A stretch of DNA of 64,000 bases, taken from the NCBI RefSeq assembly GCF_013373865.1, contig NC_050474.1, forward strand, positions 22,929,716-22,993,715. The letters are read 5' to 3'. Below, piece after piece: positions 57,564-64,000 of this stretch (positions are counted from its first letter, which is position 1; the number at the start of each line of letters is the position of its first letter). This DNA is from Monomorium pharaonis (taxonomy: Eukaryota; Arthropoda; Insecta; Hymenoptera; Formicidae). The notes beneath the pieces were generated by a model. The model ran no database searches. It was not told the origin of the DNA and saw nothing but the letters and a program-made list of their open reading frames with translations. The position numbers and the translations under genes are program-made.

Positions 57564-57965
57564 AAAAACGTAGGAATTCTTTGTTTTATGTCTCTTTTCA
57601 CATTTCAACTTTAACTTATTCTTTTTTTTTTCTAATTTAAGGTAGAAATGGACAGTATAATATATTCTAATATAAGAAAAATAAGACGCGAAGTTCGGAG
57701 GAAAATTCTTTCCCTTCGTGAATTTCCGAAGGGCCCGACAATTTCTTGAGCCACGCCTGCTCGTTGACGACAATACGTGATAGATATCAGTACAAATTCT
57801 TTCTTCAGAGATACATATACATATATACGTTATATACTGTCTCAAGAGAAGCTCGATTGCTACAGTGGTTGCCAGTATTGCTCGTGCGGGGCTGGTAGGC
57901 GATCCTGTCTGTTTTATCACCCGAGACAGAAAGCACGTGGCCGTGCCGAAGGAGTTTTTTCCCGG

Positions 57966-58095
57966 ATGACGATTACGATGACGACGGAGAGCGTCGTCGG
58001 GCCGACTGTGGGCGCGGAAGTGCCCCACGTGTCGAAGGAGAATGGCCGTGGAAGCATTACGGATGGCGCTGTAGATTTCGTGGCCGGTTCGCTCG
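57966..58095 (+). CDS. SLC25A15: Ornithine carrier exon 1 (aa 1-43)
   Basis: This exon starts MTITMTTESVV and ends ITDGAVDFVAGSL, the start of transmembrane helix 1. The donor is GTAAAT. A leader acceptor TTTCTTCAG at 57,807-57,808 suggests an upstream noncoding exon. Confidence 0.88.
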
Positions 58096-60417
58096 GTAAA
58101 TGTCCGGGTGGTTCTCGATTTATCTTTTCGTTTACTCATCATCCGTGTCAAAATAGCATTCAGACCAAATTCCGATTAACAATGATCAATTCGAATTCTT
58201 TGCTACTTATCTAACTATACTTCTAATTCGTCAACTCTAATTTTAGTCAACTGAATTTTGGTCCGATTAACTTAAATTAATTAAGGATCAATGGTCGAGT
58301 AATATATCGTTCAGTTGACGTAAATGAAATTATAAATCTTTTATGTTTGAAAAGAGAAATTCGGAATAACGAATTATGTAACTAATTTTGCAGCAAACAA
58401 AATTGAACTGATCAAGTTAATTAGTTAATGTCATCTTTAATCTTTTTCTTTATGTAATAGACAAAAGATCAATTGTTCTATTGATGTTAACAAAATGGTA
58501 CAAGCTTGATAAATCGATCATCGATTAAATTAATCAGAGTTTACTCAAGCGCACGCAAAAGTTGCATCACATGAGGATGAGTTTTCCTTTCTCGGTGAAA
58601 TATTTGTATAATCAAAATCACGTCTTAAAAAATACTATTAATAAAGATATAAGATAACAATTTTTTTTTTTAATAAAATACGAAAAAAATTCAGAAATTA
58701 AAAATAAGAATTTTTTAAGGCTTTGTTTCTTGGAAAAGAACAAAGATAATAAAATTTGTTAATATTTTTAATATTAATATATAAAACTTGGATTATATTA
58801 TTGACGTATCTACAATAATTCATTTTAGTGCAGTATGCATTTAACAATATTGATTGCCAAATGTAATTTATCTGCTGTTTTTTATAAAATTATATTCTAT
58901 TATTTAGATTTAGATAAAATATGTGTGTGTGTGTGTGTGTTTTTTTATCTGTAGTATATTCGATGAGAAGATAATGGTAGTATCAGTCTTGTAACGTTAT
59001 CTTGCATATAAATACCCAACTGATAAACTCAATTAACTTCTAATCATGCACATATTATCGGGTTTTTATATATCTCGTTTTACAGAATTATAGACATTTC
59101 TAAATCGCTAATACTATCAGGAAATGTTCGCTTATTAATAAATTGAAAAAGAAATGAAATACTTATCGTTAATTGTCAGTAGAACAATAATTTTCAAAAA
59201 AATATCTTAGAACACTCTATGTAAAGAGCTCTAAACTATATTTTCACGCGTAACAAATTATTCCATTTTTACTTAATAGGCGGTATAGCGCTCGTCTACG
59301 TAGGTCAACCGTTAGACACGGTAAAGGTAAAGATGCAGACTTTCCCATCCATGTATAAAAGCATGGTGAATTGCTTTCTGCATACATTAAAGACAGACGG
59401 CATCGCGAGGGGTTTGTATGCCGGAACAATTCCGGCGATAGTCGCTAATGTGGCGGAAAACTCTGTATTGTTCGCAGCGTATGGCGGATGTCAAAAGACA
59501 ATAGCTCATTTAACAGGTAAAACATGAATTGCGATATAATATAAATTATTGAAATATAATTGATTTTTTAAATTTAATGGTTAATCTCTTAATCTTTCTT
59601 CCTTATTTTATAGGTGTACAGAGTGTGAAAGAACTTAACTCCTTCAGCAACGCCTGGGCCGGCTTCTTTGCCGCGTTCTTCTCCTCGCTGACGCTTTGCC
59701 CGACGGAGTTAATAAAGTGCAAGCTGCAGGCTATGAGGGAGGTCGAACAGATACAAGCGATAAAATCCGTCATAGAAAAATCTACGGTGAATAACGTTCA
59801 ATAAACGTTGTTTGATCATTTCGATGGCAGATTTTGAATGACACCATCATCATTATTTCTTCAGAAGTCTCGCATAGGACCATGGAGTTTAACGAAGCAG
59901 ATTCTGAAGGAGCAAGGTGTAAGAGGCCTGTTTACAGGTCTCTCGTCAACGATAGCCCGCGAAATGCCAGGTTATTTCTTCTTTTTTGGCGGCTACGAAG
60001 CCACAAGGGAGCTGCTAGCTATGAAGGGTCAGAACAGGGACGACATCGGCTGGCAAAAGACAATGGTGGCTGGCGCGGTCGGTGGCGCAATGCTTTGGTT
60101 AGCAATATTTCCAGCTGATGTTGTTAAGAGTAGAATACAGGTATATCTTCGATTGAAAAAGCGAGTCATAAAACTGAAAACTAAAAAAAGGTACGTCTAT
60201 ATCTGAATATTTTTTTTGTAACGAAACTGTCTGCTTAAATTAGGTGCAGAACTTGAAAACGCCCGCTTTGATAGTTTTCAAACATATCGCACGGCAAGAA
60301 GGTATCGGCGCGCTGTACAACGGACTAACACCGACTTTAATCAGAACGATACCAGCGACTGCAACATTGTTCGTCACCGTCGAATACACGAAGAAACTTA
60401 TGTACAATTATTTCTAA
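57966..60417 (+). CDS. SLC25A15: Mitochondrial ornithine carrier, SLC25A15/ORNT1 type, complete; gene-level entry
   Basis: This is an inner-membrane carrier of the SLC25 family. By homology it exchanges cytosolic ornithine for matrix citrulline or protons. Five coding exons join in phase to 329 aa. The three carrier repeats each show the signature PX[DE]XX[KR]: PLDTVK (54-59), PTELIK (152-157) and PADVVK (263-268). The residues around them (VKVKMQ, CPTELIKCKLQ, VKSRIQ) match ORNT1 rather than the SLC25A29 type. ENSVLFAAYG and PGYFFFFGGYE are further ORNT-like stretches. The N-terminus is about 25-30 residues longer than vertebrate ORNT1 and is polar. Start choice: first ATG after a good acceptor at 57,807-57,808, with a second Met four codons on. 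Substrate is inferred. Confidence 0.93.
58096..59279 (+). other. Ornithine carrier intron 1
   Basis: This 1.2-kb AT-rich intron has a (TG)n run at 58,921-58,941. I see nothing else in it. Confidence 0.8.
59280..59516 (+). CDS. SLC25A15: Ornithine carrier exon 2 (aa 44-122)
   Basis: This exon reads GIALVYVGQPLDTVKVKMQT, then GLYAGTIPAIVANVAENS and VLFAAYGGCQ. It covers repeat 1 of the carrier fold. The acceptor is CTTAATAG and the donor GTAAAA. Confidence 0.95.
59614..59786 (+). CDS. SLC25A15: Ornithine carrier exon 3 (aa 123-180)
   Basis: This exon reads WAGFFAAFFSSLTLCPTELI, then KCKLQAMREVEQIQ. The donor GTGAAT was chosen because it restores phase 0 to the next exon. The remaining frame would stop 15 bases later. 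Confidence 0.9.
59865..60140 (+). CDS. SLC25A15: Ornithine carrier exon 4 (aa 181-272)
   Basis: This exon reads KSRIGPWSLTKQILKEQGVR, then REMPGYFFFFGGYEA and AIFPADVVKSRIQ. It follows a 78-base intron. The acceptor is TTTCTTCAG and the donor GTATAT. Confidence 0.95.
60244..60417 (+). CDS. SLC25A15: Ornithine carrier exon 5, C-terminus (aa 273-329)
   Basis: This exon reads VQNLKTPALIVFKHIARQEG, then GALYNGLTPTLIRTIPATAT and ends VEYTKKLMYNYF with a stop. It is too short to stand out as an open frame. The phase and the repeat 3 helices support it. Confidence 0.94.
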   Translation: MQNLKTPALIVFKHIARQEGIGALYNGLTPTLIRTIPATATLFVTVEYTKKLMYNYF

Positions 60418-60626
60418 AATTGATTTTAACATTATCATTGTCTTACGAAACTTGATATCTTCTAAATATCCTATGTGCGAAAGTATTTGTGTTTTAAACA
60501 ATATAAAATCATGCACCATGCAAATTTAATGTCGCTAATGTCGCCTACGTCTGTAAATATAAGAGAATGTATATACAATAATGTAATACAAACAATATTT
60601 TATATTATAAAAGAAATATTTTTCCT

Positions 60627-60632
60627 AATAAA
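60627..60632 (+). terminator. Probable polyadenylation signal of the ornithine carrier
   Basis: AATAAA on the plus strand lies 210 bases after the stop and 41 bases before the stop of the convergent gene. Confidence 0.5.
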
Positions 60633-60672
60633 ATATATACAAAATGTCTCACTTCGCGTATTTTACGTACTA

Positions 60673-60780
60673 CTATACAGTATTGGACAATTTGGACACA
60701 TCATCTCGAAAGATAAGCTTTCTAAGATAATCACATTTCTCCTGCGATGTTTTATTTATGTTCCAAGGGTGATTTAATAT
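60673..60780 (-). CDS. FASTKD-family coding exon 7, end of RAP domain (aa 664-698)
   Basis: This short last exon reads ILNHPWNINKTSQEKCDYLR, then KLIFRDDVSKLSN and TAG. The Trp and the YLRKLIF helix complete the RAP fold, which would otherwise be cut. The acceptor is TCTTACAG, in phase 0. Confidence 0.9.
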   Translation of the reverse strand: MLNHPWNINKTSQEKCDYLRKLIFRDDVSKLSNTV

Positions 60781-63543
60781 CTGTAAGACAAATAAAATTT
60801 TCTTACATTCTAAATACTATTCTAATTATCGTAATTTATTATTTAAAATTATTTTAATTAGAAATACTGTAAGACTAATTTTACAAATGTCAATAATTGT
60901 GGTTGACTAAAATTGCATTTTATTGCATTTACGTTTTTTTTTTTTTTAATATATATATATTAAAAGAATTACTTTATTTAATAGAATTTGTGAAATCACA
61001 ATTGATCTTCAACTTAAGACTTATACTCTTCGACATTCATAGAAAATTACAAAGACAGCACTTTGCATTTTTATATTTTTATATTTAATATGGAGATTAA
61101 TATATCTATTTCTCATAAAACTTACCATAATTGGCGTGTAGCCAATTATAGACAACTGTCTTAGTTTCGCAGCTAAGGGTCCGGTAGGTGATGAAAAATT
61201 CCTGATTAATAATCCATGATGTCCTATGACGAGAGCGATCCATCTGACTTTATTCGAAGTTTCCTCATTTACGGGTTTAATATCACTCGATTCAAACTGC
61301 GATAAGAATTTCTCTGATGGCACAAGCTGATTTTGTTCGTCCAGACAGAAGATAATGTCTTCTACCGCAAAGTGCGGTAATGGACGAGTGACCAATATAT
61401 CCGACGTAGTGTTGAACAATTTCTGTTTAAGGACAGGAATATTTTATGAAATAATATATGCACAAAGAGAAAGATTATTCGACGATATTTGTATATACCT
61501 GACATGTTGCCAGAACGTCTGAGAAAAGCGAATTTGCCCAAGTCGATTCCGACTTGGTCTCTGCAGCTAAGTCGTAATATTTCTATGATTATAAAATTTA
61601 TTAATACGTAATTTTTCTCGAACTTATACGACGGATGCAAATAATTCAATCATAAGTGATTTTTTTGTGTACATACCTTCTCTATAGAAGTTCTTACGTT
61701 AGGTTTAAGAAATGGGCCATCGTACTCGGGTACTTCTATCCGAAGGCCGTAATCCAGCACGCAGTACTCACGCGAGAGATATTTGTAATTACCAAAGCAC
61801 GTCTTGATCACATATTCTGGCGTCATAACGCGTTTGATCAGATCTTTCGGGTATACATTTTGTACTGCCATATATCCTAGAATACGTGCTGGTACACTCG
61901 GAAACCTATCGCGGGACAATTTCATAAAAATCTTTGAAATAGAATAACTTTCTTTTAAAAAAAAGAAAATAATTCAAATAATGCCACTTAAAAAACTATG
62001 TTCTTACTGAATAATTACTTTTTTATTTCAGACGCTCGAGTAGTATCCCAACTGCCTCTCAATTCCTCAACTATGTTCTGGTAGATGCTTGAATCAATAT
62101 TAAGAATGGAAAAAGTAAAGAGAAATCTTTCAATATCTTTCAACCTCGCAGTCTGCAATTCCTCATTTAATCTGAAATGTGTATCAATTGTAAGCATCAC
62201 GAATACAGATGGTAAAATTAGCGAATGCAGGAATAAAGTGTACCTTTTAATTATTTTATCCATAAACTTTTTATCGTACACAGCGATTCTCCCACATGCT
62301 TGTGAAATGTGTGCTAGAGACATTAACGTGTAACGTGACACATATGGCGTCAGAACCTTTAATAAATCTATAAATGATCTTACTTCCGTAAGCTGCATAC
62401 TGTATCTGAAAAAATCAAATGTCATAAGCAAAACGTAATATATGCTATCTACAAATAAACTCGATCAGTTTCATTTTACCGTATTAATTTTATGATGCCT
62501 CCAATGCTCACAGTATCCACTGTATCTATTTCGGCTATGGTCTTATGGATGATATTATTCAAGAAGACTTTGTTTCTGATTTTTGTCCTGGTCTTGAAAA
62601 AGCCTAATGCTGCTATAGCCAACTCCTTGATCGACAAATCATCTATGCACTGTTCCAATCGGAACTCGAGCTCATACATGTTTATAGGCGGTTTTCGATA
62701 CACGTTTAAAAAGAATAAAACTTGGACCAGCTGCTCAGGACTGAGCTTGTGCGGCTTATTGCCTAGATGCCTAATGGAATACCATACATATTGCGAATAA
62801 AATTTATAAAAGTAAGCACCAGATCCATGTTTGGGTGTTATCTGGTACATTACGTCACAGAGATACAACATTTTCTCTATAGGCAAATGCAAGAAACGTA
62901 TCATACACTCTCTGTCTATCCGTTCACAGAGATTGTTATAGAAATCGCACTGTGTCATATAGGTGCTGAATGGTACCAAGTGCCGCATAACTGTCATCAC
63001 ATCATTATCAGTCAGCTTTTGCAGATTCAGTGTATTGAATGCCTTCATGTACTTGAGTGGTTCAATCTTCTCATTGTTTTGATTAATGTTGTAGGACAAC
63101 TTCTTGACGGCAGACACCGTTTCGGTACTCGTAATCGAGCTCCAATCCTGTTCCAGGATGTTTAGTGCTTCTTCGTTCGTGACACAAGCATACGTCGTGC
63201 CTGGTTGCATCACAGTATTTGCATATTTTAGCGAATTCAAGAAGAAATTGTGAGCATACGTGTTCTCTGGTACGTACTCCTGGACGGTATAAATGTCGTC
63301 CTCGTTAACGACGTAGCCGTCCTTGTTAGCGGCCTCCTTGCTAACTCCGATGACTGCAGATACCATTGCTGGGTCCTGGGCCCTTCCTGGATTGATCCAC
63401 ACTGTGTTCGGAGTGTTATACCTCCGCTTTGATATCGCACCTAGCACCCGGCATGGATGGTTGCCGTTGTCGCAGCCTAGTCTTAAGAGAGCCGAGTACG
63501 CACCTCGCAGGGGATGACTTAACCTCTGCATGAACACGCTCAT
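60673..63543 (-). CDS. FAST-kinase-domain and RAP-domain mitochondrial protein (FASTKD family), complete; gene-level entry
   Basis: Family members act in mitochondrial RNA processing, stability or translation. Seven coding exons join in phase to 698 aa. The N-terminus MSVFMQRLSHPLRGAYSALL is basic and amphipathic, followed by SKRRYNT, and looks like a mitochondrial presequence. Helical repeats lead to FAST_1-like sequence (LSPEQLVQVLFFLN about 280-300, ELAIAALGFFKTRTKIR about 307-323) and FAST_2-like sequence (to about 600). The RAP domain at about 624-686 reads VRWIALVIGHHGLLIRN, then TGPLAAKLRQLSIIGYTPIM and its final helix in the last exon. Which of FASTKD1-5 or TBRG4 it matches cannot be decided by eye, so no symbol is given. 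Confidence 0.9.
61126..61422 (-). CDS. FASTKD-family coding exon 6, FAST_2 end and most of RAP (aa 565-663)
   Basis: This exon contains VTRPLPHFAVEDIIFCLDEQ, then WIALVIGHHGLLIRNFSSPT and AKLRQLSIIGYTPIM. The acceptor is CTTAAACAG and the donor GTAAGT. Confidence 0.95.
61499..61582 (-). CDS. FASTKD-family coding exon 5, 28 codons (aa 537-564)
   Basis: This exon reads KYYDLAAETKSESTWANSLF, then SDVLATCQ. It was chosen by phase 0 at both ends. A longer open frame overlapping it in another phase does not splice. The acceptor is AATCATAG and the donor GTATAT. Confidence 0.85.
61677..61905 (-). CDS. FASTKD-family coding exon 4 (aa 460-536)
   Basis: This exon reads FPSVPARILGYMAVQNVYPK, then VLDYGLRIEVPEYDGP. 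The acceptor CGCGATAG has a weak pyrimidine tract but is the only one nearby that keeps the frame. The donor is GTATGT. Confidence 0.88.
62019..62171 (-). CDS. FASTKD-family coding exon 3 (aa 409-460)
   Basis: This exon reads ARLKDIERFLFTFSILNID, typical of the FAST_1 end, then VEELRGSWDTTRASEIK. The acceptor is CATTTCAG and the donor GTAATT. Confidence 0.9.
62244..62405 (-). CDS. FASTKD-family coding exon 2 (aa 355-409)
   Basis: This exon reads YSMQLTEVRSFIDLLKVLTP, then YVSRYTLMSLAHISQACGR and KFMDKIIK. The acceptor is TTTTTTCAG and the donor GTACAC. Confidence 0.92.
62480..63543 (-). CDS. FASTKD-family coding exon 1 (aa 1-355)
   Basis: This is a long first coding exon with the presequence, then helical repeats. 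It contains EKMLYLCDVMYQITP, KPHKLSPEQLVQVLFF and ELAIAALGFFKTRTKIRN. The donor is GTAAAA. Confidence 0.93.
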
Positions 63544-64000
63544 CGTGATATATGAGCGGATTCGTCGCGGATTTTCACCACGAAGATGATTAACGTTCCC
63601 AAAAGAGAGTATTTATTTGAAATTTAAAACTTTCACCAAGTAATTTCCAGTAGCAGATTATTTTGTTCCTTTTTAACTGCCTTCCACCGGTTCATGAAGG
63701 TTAAGATACTTATTTAAGGTTATGTGTGTAACACATTTCGTTCTTCGTTCAAAATTTAAGGTTTGAATTTACTCATTGTCCGCAAGCCCGCAATGTTATC
63801 TTTCCATCCACGCCTCTATGTGCACAACGTGCATATTGACCTATTTTAAGTCTATGATGGACCTTACAGATAATATGCACTTCTCTCTCTCTCCCATGCT
63901 ATGTCCATATACATCTATAATATTATAAAATATGATTAATATATATGTATAATCATGAATAAACATTATATTATATATTATCCGACGATAATCGCAAAAC
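63544..64000. other. FASTKD-family upstream region
   Basis: This is the 5' flank of the minus-strand FASTKD-like gene, of mixed composition, turning AT-rich at the right edge. No TATA box or neighbouring gene is identified. Confidence 0.5.

Noticed and set aside
57555..58151. 198-codon minus-strand frame opposite ornithine carrier exon 1
   Set aside because: It is antisense to a well-supported exon, without domain or splice support.
57966..60417. SLC25A29 or another basic amino acid carrier identity
   Set aside because: The signature neighbourhoods PLDTVKVKMQ, CPTELIKCKLQ and PADVVKSRIQ resemble ORNT1 more closely; the call remains homology-based.
61362..61649. Longer minus-strand frame over FASTKD-family exon 5
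   Set aside because: It does not splice in phase to either neighbour, whereas the 28-codon frame does at both ends.

Overview
The window is nuclear DNA of an insect, most likely a hymenopteran and perhaps an ant. Introns are AT-rich, CpG is not depleted, CpG-rich islands sit at gene starts, (CT)n/(GA)n microsatellites abound, and the coding exons match arthropod versions of known families. There is no prokaryotic, viral, CRISPR or rRNA signal. Four protein-coding genes can be assembled exon by exon with every splice phase matching. All gene models come from reading splice sites by eye plus recalled knowledge of the families; no alignment was run.

Region 1 (1 to about 41,800, minus strand) is most of an L-type (Cav1) voltage-gated calcium channel alpha-1 gene, Ca-alpha1D. 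Twenty-three coding exons between 22,485 and 2,632 give 1036 consecutive codons, from the start methionine through domains I and II to segment S5 of domain III. The rest of domain III, domain IV and the C-terminus must lie beyond the left edge. The start exon carries a 5' leader that begins at a clear acceptor. A consensus donor at 39,850, inside a CpG-rich, GAGA-rich island, suggests a noncoding first exon and a 17-kb first intron.

Region 2 (about 41,800-50,300) is intergenic with no gene that I can support.

Region 3 (50,433 to about 56,000, minus) is a complete Suv4-20 histone H4K20 methyltransferase (Hmt4-20, KMT5B/C family; 8 coding exons, 1160 aa) plus a probable noncoding first exon in the CpG island at 55.0-57.2 kb. 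That island lies between the divergent starts of Hmt4-20 and the next gene.

Region 4 (about 57,000-60,417, plus) is a complete mitochondrial ornithine carrier (SLC25A15/ORNT1 type; 5 coding exons, 329 aa). It converges tail to tail with Region 5 (63,543-60,673, minus), a complete FAST-kinase-domain/RAP mitochondrial RNA-biology protein (7 coding exons, 698 aa), whose last exon is only 36 codons.

The genes do not form a functional pathway. The last two are both mitochondrial and share a roughly 250-bp tail-to-tail junction. I found no undescribed multi-gene system. The most interesting signals are regulatory: a chained uORF layout in the Ca-alpha1D leader whose last stop overlaps the main start codon, a splice-dependent uORF in Hmt4-20, a long CT tract just upstream of the Ca-alpha1D start-exon acceptor, a 95-bp alternating purine-pyrimidine tract, and RFX X-box and NRF1/EWG motifs upstream of the ornithine carrier.
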